In this document: positions 52,019 to 61,896 of the stretch, piece by piece
Layout: each line of letters begins with the position of its first letter
How positions within the stretch are numbered: the first letter of the stretch is position 1
Assembly (NCBI GenBank): GCA_902363735.1
Contig: CABJBA010000001.1
Span: 806,001-870,000, forward strand
Source of the DNA: Clostridiaceae bacterium
Lineage (GTDB): Bacteria > Bacillota > Clostridia > Lachnospirales > Lachnospiraceae
Direction of reading: 5' to 3'
Length of the DNA: 64,000 nt
Notes under the pieces: model-generated
Seen by the model: only the letters and a program-made list of their open reading frames with translations
Databases searched by the model: none
What the model was told of the DNA's origin: nothing
Translations under genes and position numbers: made by a program

Positions 52019-55000
52019 TTAAGAAAACGATTCTCCGACTTCTTCATTACCCGATTCTGCTTTCTTCTCTGTAACAGGAAGTTCTTCTTCAGCCTCCTGC
52101 GTATCAGATAGTTCTTCCTCGGTTTCTTCTTTCTCGGTTTCTTCATTTTCCTCTGTATCAGGCAGTTCTTCCCCGGTTTCTTCCTTCTCAGATTCTGTTT
52201 TCTCCTCTGTATCAGGCAGCTCTTCTCCGGTTTCCTCTTTCTCTGGTTCTGTTTCCTCCGCTGCATCAGGAAGTTCTTCCATTGGAAGCTCCTCTTTTGG
52301 AAGTTCAGCTTCTGGAAGTTCTTCTGCTTTGGTTATTTCTTTAGAAACCAGTTCTTTAGCTGTTTCCTGTGCTGTGGTATCTTTTTCTTTATCTGCCTCA
52401 AAAATAAGCTCATCATATCCTTCCACTGCAATGCAAACGGTATTGCTCTCTTCATTAAAACCATCTGCAGTCAATTTAAGATATACTTTTTTACCTGATT
52501 TTTCAATTTCATAGCTTTTACTTGATCCACTTTTAAGAGCTGTAACCAGCTTGTATTCCTCGTTATTTACAGTTATACTTTTCTCTGCCGTTGCTAAATA
52601 TTCTGCAACATTTTCGTCATCTAGTCCGCTAAAGTATATTCTATAATAGCTGGGACCAAAGAAATCAAACCCACTGTTGTAATTCCATTCGGATTTTTTA
52701 AACTCGGGTGTAATTTTATCTCCCTGCGGTTCTTCAGGTTTTTCTTCAGCCACATTCATCTGGAATGTTAAGGACTTTGCCTCATATCCATGAGAAAGAA
52801 CGATGAGCCTATATTCACCAGTTTCTTTAAAAAGTCCTTTTCCAAGTATAATTAACCCATTCTGGATATTATAATTTTGATCTCCTCCTGTTGCAGCATA
52901 TGTATTTAAATCTCTGCTGCTTCCGGCAGGATTAATCAAAGTAACTTTTTTGATATTTTTTAAGAAGTCACCATACAGCGCATCTTCAGAATCTCCTGAT
53001 GCAGCAACAAATACATCCTGACCAAGGAAATAGGCCGTAGGATCATCTGCTTCTTCTGCTTTAGGATTGGTATCCAGAGTCAGTTCAAAGGATTCCATGA
53101 CTTTTGTTACATTAAGAGTCACTCGGGCTGTCTGATATCCTTTTGCTTTGATTCGCAGATAATGTTTTCCTATGACAGGCATATCAAATTCCCTCAATGC
53201 ACTGTAATATAAAGTCAGAGTACCGTCTTCTTTGTTGATATTAAATTCACGCAAGCCAACATCATTTCTAAGAGCAGATCCGTTTCCATCCAGATACAAC
53301 TCTGTAATCTGGGAAATATAGTCCGGATCTTCACTATTTAAAAGGAAATCATTGCCTGGAGATACCTCAGTTCCAGTCAGAGCTGGTACTGGTTTTCCCA
53401 TCATATCTGCCAGCTCCATTACAGTTCCCAGCAAACCGTCTTCCAGAACCCTTTTCACTTCAAATGGCCGTCCTGCTGTAACCGGATCTTTACTAGTCAA
53501 GACATAATCCTGGAAGGAAAGGCAGCTATCCTCCTCCAGCCTGGCATCCTTAACTGCATTCATATAATAATTAAAATCATAGGAAGTCATATCTTCATCC
53601 ATGACCCCGATGGGTTTCTGGGAGAACCACCGTTCTACAACTGCTTTTGCATCATCATTAAGATATGAAAGTTCGTTGAGAATGAGGGCATTAGCCACCA
53701 GATCATGATCAAAAAGCAGATATCCGTTAACATTTCCGCCACCGCCGGAGGATCCATCTCCACCAGTACCAGGACTAAGAGTAGCGCTGGAAATCGCATC
53801 CAAACCGAAGGCCTTCATGGAAACTTCTTCTCTTGCAGATGTTCCTCCCAATATTTCCACTTTCTTTTTCATGGTCTGATATCCAGTTGCATATACCGTT
53901 ACGGTATAGACACCTGATTCAGAAGTAATGATTTCACCGCCGTCGTCTTCCGTTCTGGCTCCGCGGATATGAAGTAAGGGCCCGATTTCATAATAATCTG
54001 TAATATCTTCCAGAATCCGTACATTTCCCGATGGAGCAGTCAGTTCCACGCGGTAAATCGGAATTCTTAAATCGGTGCCAAAGGTTTCCCCATCACTGCT
54101 GATAATATCAAACGCGAAGTCTTCTCCCACTTTGGGATTCGTATTCAGCGTATTCAGCTGCATGGTGAAAATACGGTCATCTACCAGGTGAATAGGCACT
54201 GTAAGCGTCTCCTGGCTGGCTGCTGACAAGATATTTAACTGATAACGTCCTCTGGAACGTAAATTATCCTGAGGAAGGGGTATCCGAATTACTCCTGTCT
54301 TTCCATAGGAATCTTCTATTTCAGTGTAATAAGGCAGATTTCCGTTGATGATATTACTCTCGGGATTCAGCATCTTTAAGGTTTTAATCTGTTTAAACCA
54401 CTCTTCCTGTTTTTGATTTTCCAGGGAAAGTTTTACCAGAATCTCTCCTTTTCCTGTCTTTAGATTCATCAGCACATCTGGAGCATAATAGTTTGACGGT
54501 ACGTTACCGGAAGGCACCTGTCTGCCTCCGCTTAAATCAAAGGTAGTACGTTCCGGTTCTCTTCGCACATCTCCGTTTTTATCATAGACATCCAAATTAT
54601 AATCAAAGATAGATACCGGGCCATTGGTCAAGATATAATACGGTGCAGAATCTGCACTTCCCACTTCTGGTGTTTGTGCAGCTGTACCTTTCCCAAGAGA
54701 CAGAATCTGCTCTGTCTGATCGCTGTTTCTGACAGCTTTTATACTCTTAGGATTGCGTACTGTGGTTTCCCATTTCACCATGCTTCCATCATCATCTACA
54801 TTGGTACATGCTTCCGTGATATCTGTGCCGTCAACAAAAATGGAATAATCATCAATTGTTCCGGAACGGAATGAAACGACAGCATATTGTATCCAACCCA
54901 GATTGACCAGCCCAGTTCTCTCTTCATTTAAAAGATTTAAATCATCCGGATCTTCCTGATTCTCCCCGCCACCTGGCTGTGGATTCTCTCCATTGTCTTT

Positions 55001-55600
55001 TCCCGGTACGGGCTGTGGGGTTGGAACCGGTGTATTATTATTATTATTTCCGCCGGAAGAAGAACTTCCCGATTCTCTGGCAGTCTCTATCTTATTTGTT
55101 TTATCTGTTTTTGTAGAAGAAATCCCTTTTCCTTCCACATATTGAGGTGTGCCGTCTTCACCTATCCAGCGGCCCTGGGCATCTGTCAAAAAGCCATCCA
55201 GTGTCTGACCTCCTGTAAGCAGCTTTCCGCTATCATTTCCGCTTTCGGTCCCCAAAAAGTAGCAGTATCCGTCAATCCACTGCCAACCGGTCAGCATTTT
55301 TCCTTTTGACTCACCTTCTGCAGAATTCAGAAAATACCAGTTTCCGTCCTCGCCCAAAAGCCATCCGGTTTTTAATGAACCATCTTGAGCATCTAAATAA
55401 TACCAACCTGAATCCGTAATAATCCATCCAGTATTAGGTTTCCCATCCTCTGTATAATGTTTCCATTTGTTTTCCTCATACTTCCAGGTTCCCTGTGTGA
55501 CCAGATAATCCTGGGCTGCAAAAACAGGCTCCGTATGTGCGGTAAGGCAAATTGAGACAAGTGCCATCAATGCCGCATGCTTAACCATCTTCCTTCTCAT
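52019..55600 (-). CDS. Large cell-surface protein with wall-binding repeats and several HID-like beta domains
   Basis: The 1193-residue exported protein starts with a signal peptide (HAALMALVSICLTA, cleavage after FAAQ). Choline/cell-wall-binding type repeats with WxYY/F and GW motifs (about 35-150) follow, then a Ser/Asn/Pro-rich linker (about 165-225). The rest is a set of beta-rich domains that end in motifs such as SGVYTVTVYATGYQ and GKHYLRIKAKGYQ, resembling the Shr haemoglobin-interacting domain (DUF1533) family. The C-terminus (about 1090-1193) is made of Glu/Thr-rich repeats. No LPXTG or membrane anchor ends it. It could bind host or matrix proteins, or haem; this is inference. AGGAGG precedes ATG. 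Confidence 0.8.
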   Translation of the reverse strand: MRRKMVKHAALMALVSICLTAHTEPVFAAQDYLVTQGTWKYEENKWKHYTEDGKPNTGWIITDSGWYYLDAQDGSLKTGWLLGEDGNWYFLNSAEGESKGKMLTGWQWIDGYCYFLGTESGNDSGKLLTGGQTLDGFLTDAQGRWIGEDGTPQYVEGKGISSTKTDKTNKIETARESGSSSSGGNNNNNTPVPTPQPVPGKDNGENPQPGGGENQEDPDDLNLLNEERTGLVNLGWIQYAVVSFRSGTIDDYSIFVDGTDITEACTNVDDDGSMVKWETTVRNPKSIKAVRNSDQTEQILSLGKGTAAQTPEVGSADSAPYYILTNGPVSIFDYNLDVYDKNGDVRREPERTTFDLSGGRQVPSGNVPSNYYAPDVLMNLKTGKGEILVKLSLENQKQEEWFKQIKTLKMLNPESNIINGNLPYYTEIEDSYGKTGVIRIPLPQDNLRSRGRYQLNILSAASQETLTVPIHLVDDRIFTMQLNTLNTNPKVGEDFAFDIISSDGETFGTDLRIPIYRVELTAPSGNVRILEDITDYYEIGPLLHIRGARTEDDGGEIITSESGVYTVTVYATGYQTMKKKVEILGGTSAREEVSMKAFGLDAISSATLSPGTGGDGSSGGGGNVNGYLLFDHDLVANALILNELSYLNDDAKAVVERWFSQKPIGVMDEDMTSYDFNYYMNAVKDARLEEDSCLSFQDYVLTSKDPVTAGRPFEVKRVLEDGLLGTVMELADMMGKPVPALTGTEVSPGNDFLLNSEDPDYISQITELYLDGNGSALRNDVGLREFNINKEDGTLTLYYSALREFDMPVIGKHYLRIKAKGYQTARVTLNVTKVMESFELTLDTNPKAEEADDPTAYFLGQDVFVAASGDSEDALYGDFLKNIKKVTLINPAGSSRDLNTYAATGGDQNYNIQNGLIILGKGLFKETGEYRLIVLSHGYEAKSLTFQMNVAEEKPEEPQGDKITPEFKKSEWNYNSGFDFFGPSYYRIYFSGLDDENVAEYLATAEKSITVNNEEYKLVTALKSGSSKSYEIEKSGKKVYLKLTADGFNEESNTVCIAVEGYDELIFEADKEKDTTAQETAKELVSKEITKAEELPEAELPKEELPMEELPDAAEETEPEKEETGEELPDTEEKTESEKEETGEELPDTEENEETEKEETEEELSDTQEAEEELPVTEKKAESGNEEVGESFS
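52022..52330 (-). repeat. Acidic EELPDTEE-type repeats at the C-terminus of the surface protein
   Basis: Four or so units of about 20-22 residues rich in Glu and Thr (ELPDTEEKTESEKEETGE type) repeat in the last 100 residues, with related DNA repeats. A stiff, highly negative tail is expected. Confidence 0.75.
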
Positions 55601-55625
55601 TAATATTCCTCCTGTATTAATCTGA

Positions 55626-55643
55626 GGTTAGCATTGACTAACC
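55626..55643 (-). promoter_or_regulatory. Small hairpin in the surface-protein leader
   Basis: GGTTAG (55626-55631) and CTAACC (55638-55643) form a 6-bp stem with a 6-nt loop in the 5' leader, just before the AGGAGG ribosome binding site. Confidence 0.4.
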
Positions 55644-55650
55644 ACAGGTT

Positions 55651-55679
55651 ATATTACATGACTAACGGGCACCTGTCAA
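55651..55679 (-). promoter_or_regulatory. Promoter of the surface-protein gene
   Basis: TTGACA (55674-55679) and TAATAT (55651-55656) on the minus strand are 17 bp apart. Confidence 0.65.
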
Positions 55680-55785
55680 TCATAATACTAAGGCTTTATC
55701 ATTAATGATAGATTTACTCAACAGCTACTCCTTTAGCCCTCTCCCAACAGGAAACCGACTGCAGCTTCTTGATCTTTTTTTGTAC

Positions 55786-57024
55786 TCACAGCTCTTTCAT
55801 ACGCAGCTGATGATAATGGGTACGAACCTCTTTAGCATATACGTTTGGAGTCATCCCCGTGATTTTCTTAAATAATTTCCGAAAATAATTCACATCGTAA
55901 ATACCACACCTTGAAGCAATATCCTGAATCTGCATATTCGTGTAATTTAATAGAGTCATCGCTTCCCGCATTCTCTGCTGATTGATATAATCTGTAACAG
56001 TAATATTCATTTCTTTTTTAAACAAGGTGGATAAATAGCTTGCATTTACAGAATACCCCTTTGATAAGTACTTCAAAGACAATTCCTTCGTAATATTTAA
56101 ATTAATGTGGTTTGCCACCTTCTGAACAACAGGAGAACAGCCTCTTAATGAGTAGTTTCTCACCAACATGCAATACTTTCGCAGCATATCTGTCATAAAC
56201 CAGTCCATCTCCTGGTCATTATTAATTGTTTCCACCCGCTTTGCAATCTGGGTTGACAGTGCATCAAGATAAACCGGATTGACTCCTCCTCTCTCAGCAG
56301 ACTTTCGAAAAAGAGTATTAGATACAATCAGAGCATTTCGTCCATCCCGGATAGGATCTTTATGCCGTCTTGCCAGTTTGTAATTACCGATAACATCTTT
56401 TAATTTCAGAGCATGTTCCACATCGCCGTTAGAAACTGCTTTCATCAGCTCTCCTTCGAAAGCATATCTTTCTTCGACTGTTTTAAATGTCGAATCATCG
56501 GTTGGAGATTCCAGCTGCAAATCAAACTTGGGAGATGTCTGGCTGATATATTCCGTCTGTATCATCTCGTCGTCACACAGTGTCCTAAAGAGAGCTAAAC
56601 AGATTCCCTTCCATTGAGGCAAACTGGAAATTACAGGTATCACATTGTAATATTCTATTAATTCATTGAGATGCTCAGACGGGAGTGTTTTTGTCTTTAT
56701 CAGTTCCCGGATCTTTGATTCTTCAAACATTGAATTCTGATAAGGCCCTAGAATAATGAATTCCCCATTCTCACACGCTTCCTCCGGAACTGGCATCACA
56801 CAGTACTCTGTTTCAAAATAATCAATCAGATAATATATGGTATTCTTTTTTCTCAGTTGACCGATGGTTTCCAAAAAACGCTTTTTCTCCCCCTGGGAAA
56901 AGAGATTCTTCCGTATCCCTAAATCGAAATCCGGAATATTTTCCATCTCTTCTTTTACTAAGATCAAATTTACATTATGACAGTTTGCTATTTTTTCCAC
57001 CATCTCAAAAAAGTCAATCTGCAT
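55786..57024 (-). CDS. AraC-family transcriptional regulator (paralogue of the regulator at 63005)
   Basis: The 412-residue regulator has an N-terminal ligand domain of about 290 residues (with FIILGPYQ and a central VYLDALSTQIAKRVETINNDQE) and a C-terminal AraC HTH pair: SLKYLSKGYSVNASYLSTLF then IQDIASRCGIYDVNYFRKLF. It shares almost all of its C-terminal third with the regulator at 63005. It lies downstream of the GPH symporter on the same strand. The ligand is likely a sugar or glycoside of the locus. No promoter was clear in the 117 bp before it, so readthrough from the symporter gene is possible. Confidence 0.9.
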   Translation of the reverse strand: MQIDFFEMVEKIANCHNVNLILVKEEMENIPDFDLGIRKNLFSQGEKKRFLETIGQLRKKNTIYYLIDYFETEYCVMPVPEEACENGEFIILGPYQNSMFEESKIRELIKTKTLPSEHLNELIEYYNVIPVISSLPQWKGICLALFRTLCDDEMIQTEYISQTSPKFDLQLESPTDDSTFKTVEERYAFEGELMKAVSNGDVEHALKLKDVIGNYKLARRHKDPIRDGRNALIVSNTLFRKSAERGGVNPVYLDALSTQIAKRVETINNDQEMDWFMTDMLRKYCMLVRNYSLRGCSPVVQKVANHINLNITKELSLKYLSKGYSVNASYLSTLFKKEMNITVTDYINQQRMREAMTLLNYTNMQIQDIASRCGIYDVNYFRKLFKKITGMTPNVYAKEVRTHYHQLRMKEL

Positions 57025-57141
57025 TTACAGTTCCTCCCCATTCTGTTCACGTGCTTTTAATAAAAACAGTCATTGAGCATGAATCAAAAGCAAAAACAAT
57101 ATTTTAATTATATAATTTGCAGAATAGCACTTTTATGTAAA

Positions 57142-58593
57142 TCAATCTTCCATTTGTTTCCCCAAAAGTTCTGCGCCTGCACCTTTGCGCCCCAAAGCGC
57201 TTTCCATTTCACTTAAGGTATTTTTGTCCAGATTATAAACAAATCGTACACCGATGATCATTAATATCACACTAAAAAAATAACATGCCCCAATTAACGA
57301 TTTCATCTTTGATGCTACCTCCCAAGTCTGTGCGGCACCTAATTTTTCATCATATCCTATTGCAACCAGCAACACCAGTCCCAAAGAAGGTCCGATTCCC
57401 TGAGCCAGCTTTCGGAAAAATGAGTGAAGGGCATATGTGGTTCCTTCCTCCCGGACTCCATTTTTCCACTCATTATAGTCAATGGCATCCGCCATCATGG
57501 CATATGTCATACATCCTCCAAGACCGCTTCCCAGACCGTTTAGCAGCAACAGGCAAAAGAACATAAGAATGCCCGTATTGGTAGGCGGTATGGGAATAAA
57601 CATCAAAGTTCCCATTGCAGCTAAACTAAGAAGCATTCCTACTGATGCAGCTTCTTTTTTCCCCCACCTTGTGGCGATCTGACGAACAAAAGGAACAAAA
57701 ACCAGTGTGGGAATCAGGGACAGCACTGTGGGTATTCCTGATAAAGATACATTTTTAAAGTATGACTGAAACATGACTGTCACTGCTGTGTTGGAACCGT
57801 ATGCGCCAAGAAAAGTGGCTACAGGAATCATCGTTGCTCCAATTGCCGGGCGGTTACCTGCAAAATTCTTTATTGATTTTATATAGTTGAACGACTCACT
57901 TTCCTTTTTCCGTTCTTCTTCTGACACCTGAACACGCTCCACTGTATTCTTAATCATAAAGCGGAATGCAATAAATCCTATTACCCCCAGTATCAGTGCT
58001 ACAAAAAAAAGGCGATTCCCCATTAACTCCTGGTTTTCATTATACAAAACAAAGGGAAGAATGATACCAATGGGAACACTGGAACACATGGCACCTAGAG
58101 ACCTCCATGCCGAAAGCTGTGCCCTGTCACCTGGATCCGGTGAAATAACACTTACCATGGATCCATACGGAACATTTACAAATGTATAGCAGGCATCCCA
58201 GGAAATATAACCCATCAGGCAAAGCATTACTTTTATCATCTGGGGTGCATTGGGAAATGGCAGAAAACATAATGACGCAGATAACAATAGCCCTATGGAG
58301 CCGTATGAAATAAATGTCTTAAACTTTCCCAGTTTATAGTTGCGCTTGTTGGAATCAATAAAACCGCCGATCATAGGATCGTTAATCGCATCCCAGACCT
58401 TAAGTATTACCAAAATTCCCGCAAAGGCAAGTGAATTGATTTTCATGTACTGTGTATAAAATAATGTGAAAAATGAACCAGCAAGTGCAAAGCTCATGTT
58501 ACAGCCAAAATCCCCGGCAGCATAAGCCACCTTATCCAACATTCCAAATTTCCGGAAGCCATCAGCCGCCGTTTTCTCCGTTCTGCCTGACAT
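57142..58593 (-). CDS. GPH-family sugar/glycoside:cation symporter
   Basis: The 483-residue membrane protein has 12 predicted helices and the glycoside-pentoside-hexuronide family features: KVWDAINDPMIGGFIDSNKR near residue 65, PYGSMVSVISPDPGDRAQLSAWRS, and a late KNGVREEGTTYALHSFFRKL. It imports a sugar or glycoside by Na or H symport. AAAGGGG precedes the ATG. It is the likely entry step for the dehydrogenases and isomerases upstream. A short gene remnant may lie between it and the dehydrogenase. Confidence 0.93.
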   Translation of the reverse strand: MSGRTEKTAADGFRKFGMLDKVAYAAGDFGCNMSFALAGSFFTLFYTQYMKINSLAFAGILVILKVWDAINDPMIGGFIDSNKRNYKLGKFKTFISYGSIGLLLSASLCFLPFPNAPQMIKVMLCLMGYISWDACYTFVNVPYGSMVSVISPDPGDRAQLSAWRSLGAMCSSVPIGIILPFVLYNENQELMGNRLFFVALILGVIGFIAFRFMIKNTVERVQVSEEERKKESESFNYIKSIKNFAGNRPAIGATMIPVATFLGAYGSNTAVTVMFQSYFKNVSLSGIPTVLSLIPTLVFVPFVRQIATRWGKKEAASVGMLLSLAAMGTLMFIPIPPTNTGILMFFCLLLLNGLGSGLGGCMTYAMMADAIDYNEWKNGVREEGTTYALHSFFRKLAQGIGPSLGLVLLVAIGYDEKLGAAQTWEVASKMKSLIGACYFFSVILMIIGVRFVYNLDKNTLSEMESALGRKGAGAELLGKQMED

Positions 58594-58630
58594 AGTATTT
58601 TCCCCTTTAGCATTTATGTAGTTTTTTTAT

Positions 58631-58729
58631 TTATTCTTCAAACCAATTCCTATGGCCTGATTCAATCAGGTCATTACAGCTGATCTTCAGGCTCTCAAAA
58701 GAATCTGGGTCATCCTTTTTTACTCTAGT
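58631..58729 (-). pseudogene. Possible 3' remnant of a decayed gene
   Basis: An open frame of 32 codons with no start (ending LIESGHRNWFEE then stop) lies between the dehydrogenase and the symporter, partly overlapping the dehydrogenase end in another frame. The residue pattern is protein-like. It may be the tail of a lost gene of this locus or chance. Confidence 0.25.
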
Positions 58730-59724
58730 TCAACATAAGTTCCTATACGGCCTGATTTCTGTATGGAATCAATTAGACAGATACTCATTAAAGCATCTTT
58801 TACGTGCAGATACTCCTGGTCGTCTTTTTCAATGGATTCATAGAATTTATCAATTAATATTCCATGGCTGGCGCCATAATAAAATTTAGTGCCTGCAAGC
58901 TTCGCATCCTCTGCCAGACGTTCCCTGTCCCCATCCGGCCGCATTTGATACAGAACGTTTTCAATAATGGCAAACTCCGCCTGTTCCAATTGAATGGATA
59001 TCTGTATACTTTCGTTTTTATAGTTTGCATTGGTTGCCATAAATAGGCCATGAGAGCCGTTTTTATAAAAAAGATTAGCTGAAACCGTATCTTCCACTTC
59101 TATTCCATAATTTAAAAGCTGGCTTACCGACGCTTTCACTCCCGCCACTGGTCCGCCCAGGTAATACAGCAGATCCAGCGTATGTACGGATTGATTGATC
59201 ATGCAGCCGCCTCCGGCTGTATTCCATTTTCCTCTCCAGGGCTTACTGTCATAGTAATCCCTGGATCTGGCCCAAGGCACGATTCCTTTTGCGCCGCAGA
59301 CCTTGCCGTATTTCCCACTGTCAATTATAGCTTTTAAAACTTTCACCGATTCATTGAAACGGTTCTGCAGACAGATTCCTATATGAATATCCGGATGGGA
59401 TTCTTCAAAATCAGCAAAAGCCTTTCCCTCTATGGCATTTAATGCCACCGGTTTTTCACATAATACGTGAGTTCCCATTTCTGCCGCTGAAATAGAAACC
59501 GGTACATGAAGATTATGAGGCAGGCAGACATGTACCACATCCGGGTTTTCGTTGGAAATCATATCACAATAGTCGGTGTAAAACGGCACACCTTCCGGTG
59601 CCTGCTCTCTTCTCTTTTCGTCTGTATCGCAAACAGCCGCCAGAGTAATGTCAGGATTATTCTGAATACACATCATATGAATGGAAGAGATATCTCCCAG
59701 GCCAATAACAGCCGCTCTTTTCAT
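58720..59724 (-). CDS. Gfo/Idh/MocA-family oxidoreductase 1
   Basis: The 334-residue NAD(P) dehydrogenase has the Rossmann start VIGLGDISSIHM, HVCLPHNLH, the catalytic CEKPVALN (Lys about 93) and GGGCMINQSVHTLDLLYYLGG with the His of the family's active site. This family oxidises sugars, inositols, or the 3-OH of glycosides. AAGGAG precedes ATG. It is 15 bp after a second Gfo/Idh/MocA gene and upstream of a symporter. Substrate is not readable. Confidence 0.92.
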   Translation of the reverse strand: MKRAAVIGLGDISSIHMMCIQNNPDITLAAVCDTDEKRREQAPEGVPFYTDYCDMISNENPDVVHVCLPHNLHVPVSISAAEMGTHVLCEKPVALNAIEGKAFADFEESHPDIHIGICLQNRFNESVKVLKAIIDSGKYGKVCGAKGIVPWARSRDYYDSKPWRGKWNTAGGGCMINQSVHTLDLLYYLGGPVAGVKASVSQLLNYGIEVEDTVSANLFYKNGSHGLFMATNANYKNESIQISIQLEQAEFAIIENVLYQMRPDGDRERLAEDAKLAGTKFYYGASHGILIDKFYESIEKDDQEYLHVKDALMSICLIDSIQKSGRIGTYVELE

Positions 59725-59739
59725 ATTAACATCTCCTTG

Positions 59740-60942
59740 TTATAATGATCTGGTATTAAACTTCCCCTCTGCAGCAATTCTTTTATTCAACTCCAGTAAG
59801 TACAAATCCTCATCTACAGGATTTTTGACCTCTGTTTTCAGCCAGGAAGAGAGCAGGGCTGCATTTGCCAGATTTACACCGTTAATACCGTCAGAACCAG
59901 GGGCCAGGAGGGGAGCTTTCTCCAGAATATGCATTGCAAAGTTTTCCATAACAGAAATATGCTGATACCCCCAGCCATCGGTATTTTCAAATGTTTCTGT
60001 TAAAATCATATCTCCTGCACCGGCAGAATTCCCACTGGTCAGCTTATGTACATCCATCATGCTCATGGTTTCATTCATTTCGCTTTCATTCTTTTTAAGA
60101 CGATATACGGTAGCAGTTTTACTGCTATCTACCACAATTTTTCCGCCATCTAAATTGATTTCAAGCCGATCTGTTCCAATGGGATCGTGTGTGCAGGTAA
60201 TAAAACTTCCAGTTGCACCGTTGCTGTATTCCGTTACAATAGTAACGTCATTTTCCACAATAATATCCCTGTGACTGCCATACAGACATTTTGCATAGAC
60301 ACTGTCAGGCACACCGCAGATCCATTGCCATAAATCCAGCTGGTGGGGTGCCTGATTAACTAAAACACCTCCGCCTTCTCCGCCCCAGGTAGCACGCCAG
60401 TCACTTTGGCGGTAATAGCTGTCAGGACGCCACCAAGAGTTAATAATCCAGCTTGAACGGCGTATTTGCCCCATTTCTCCCGAAGACACCAGCTTTTTTA
60501 CTTTCTGATACAATTTATTTGTTCTTTGGTTAAACATAATTCCAAATGCCACCTCCGGATGGGCAGCCGCGCACTCGTTCATCTCACGAACTGCTTTTGC
60601 ATAAACCCCTGCCGGTTTTTCTACCAAGACATTCATGCCATGCTCCAGACAGTACACCGCAATTTCTGTATGCAGATAATGAGGCACTGTTGTAATCACT
60701 GCATCCACATCTTTGGATTTTACCATATCCTTCCAATCCTTATAGAAAGGGATATCCGGATACTTTTCTCTGCACATTTCCTCTTTTTGAGAATCAATAT
60801 CACATAAGGCTCCAAGTGCACAGTGGGCAGGGCGCTCTACTGCCGGCATTCCTGCATATCCTGCCTGTCCGCTTAAAAACCCCGCATATGCACTGCCCTG
60901 CACGCCGGTTCCAATTAATCCATATCGAATCTGCTTTTCCAT
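59740..60942 (-). CDS. Gfo/Idh/MocA-family oxidoreductase 2
   Basis: A 400-residue NAD(P) dehydrogenase with Rossmann start YGLIGTGVQGSAYAG, catalytic VEKPAGVYAK (Lys about 105), and GGGVLVNQAPHQLDLWQW. It is longer than oxidoreductase 1 by about 65 residues, mainly in the C-terminal substrate domain. ATG at 60942 is preferred because GGAAGGAG is just upstream; an upstream in-frame ATG has no better site. Two different dehydrogenases in one locus suggest oxidation and reduction steps on the same sugar. Confidence 0.92.
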   Translation of the reverse strand: MEKQIRYGLIGTGVQGSAYAGFLSGQAGYAGMPAVERPAHCALGALCDIDSQKEEMCREKYPDIPFYKDWKDMVKSKDVDAVITTVPHYLHTEIAVYCLEHGMNVLVEKPAGVYAKAVREMNECAAAHPEVAFGIMFNQRTNKLYQKVKKLVSSGEMGQIRRSSWIINSWWRPDSYYRQSDWRATWGGEGGGVLVNQAPHQLDLWQWICGVPDSVYAKCLYGSHRDIIVENDVTIVTEYSNGATGSFITCTHDPIGTDRLEINLDGGKIVVDSSKTATVYRLKKNESEMNETMSMMDVHKLTSGNSAGAGDMILTETFENTDGWGYQHISVMENFAMHILEKAPLLAPGSDGINGVNLANAALLSSWLKTEVKNPVDEDLYLLELNKRIAAEGKFNTRSL

Positions 60943-60972
60943 TTTTGTTTCTCCTTCCAATCATTTCATGTG

Positions 60973-61851
60973 TTAATTTATAGATTTTAAAATATCCCAC
61001 AACCCATAATATTGCTTTGCATATCCGTCTGCACCGTCTTTTGCTTTATTCTCTTTAATGATCTGTTTTGGATCAGAAATTTCCAAATCAGACAAAGAGT
61101 CAAAAAGTACCAGATGGGGCTCTAAAGTCAAAAACCCTTCATATCCTTCTTTATGAATGGCCTGTTCCAAAATCTCTCTGATGTGCCCCTCGCCAGTTCC
61201 ACATACCACATTTTCCTTATCTGCTGAAACTGCATCTTTGATATGAATATAAGCAACATAATCCTTCAGCATATTCCAGCAATCAATTGTGTTTTCTCCG
61301 CACTGTACAAAATTTGCAAAATCAAATGCGCTGAAAAAACAGGGGTCAGCCAATTCCTCCATAAGTTCTTTACAACGAACTGATGTATCGCCATAAATAT
61401 CCTTTTCGTTTTCATGAATCAGAATAATGCCATAGGCTTTTGCGACTTTTAAAAAGCCTTTCATTCTGTCAATTACTATATCCTTATAATGATCCGGATT
61501 CTTTCCTGCCGGAATATAGAAACTAAACACACGGATATACTTGCAATCCAGAATTTTGCAAATTTGACACAGAACCTCCAACTGCAGCAGTTGTTTTTGA
61601 TAACCTTCCTCGTCCTCTACTCCAACTTTTCCAATTGGTGAACCCAGAGAAGATACCTTTACACCAAACTGATTCAGTATTGGTAAAAGCTGCGCCTTGA
61701 CTTCATCAACCTGAAACTCAGAAATTCCTTTTCCATTTGCGGAACGTAAGGAAATATATTTCATACCAAGTCCAACGACTGTCTCTAACTGTTTTTCAAA
61801 GTCTTTGCAAATCTCATCTGCAAACCCAGAAATAATAATATTTCTTTTCAC
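60973..61851 (-). CDS. Sugar phosphate isomerase/epimerase-like TIM-barrel protein 1
   Basis: The 292-residue protein is of the xylose-isomerase-like/AP endonuclease 2 TIM-barrel family. Its metal ligands are in place: Glu in IHENEKD, Asp in SAFDFANF, His in YIHIKDA and Glu in TLEPHL. Members include hydroxypyruvate isomerases, inosose isomerases and C-deglycosidases. It starts with GTG at 61851, with GAAGGAGG before it; no ATG is near. It is the first gene after the gap and probably starts the locus transcript with both dehydrogenases. Confidence 0.9.
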   Translation of the reverse strand: MKRNIIISGFADEICKDFEKQLETVVGLGMKYISLRSANGKGISEFQVDEVKAQLLPILNQFGVKVSSLGSPIGKVGVEDEEGYQKQLLQLEVLCQICKILDCKYIRVFSFYIPAGKNPDHYKDIVIDRMKGFLKVAKAYGIILIHENEKDIYGDTSVRCKELMEELADPCFFSAFDFANFVQCGENTIDCWNMLKDYVAYIHIKDAVSADKENVVCGTGEGHIREILEQAIHKEGYEGFLTLEPHLVLFDSLSDLEISDPKQIIKENKAKDGADGYAKQYYGLWDILKSIN

Positions 61852-61896
61852 GAAACCCTCCTTCGTTTTTTATTGCATTCAGTTTAGCACACATCT

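Noticed and set aside
58715..58735. A_AAA_AAG-type slippery run near the end of dehydrogenase 1, suggesting programmed frameshifting into the downstream 32-codon frame.
   Set aside because: The dehydrogenase frame stops before the run and the run is in phase with the other frame, so ribosomes could not reach it in the right frame.
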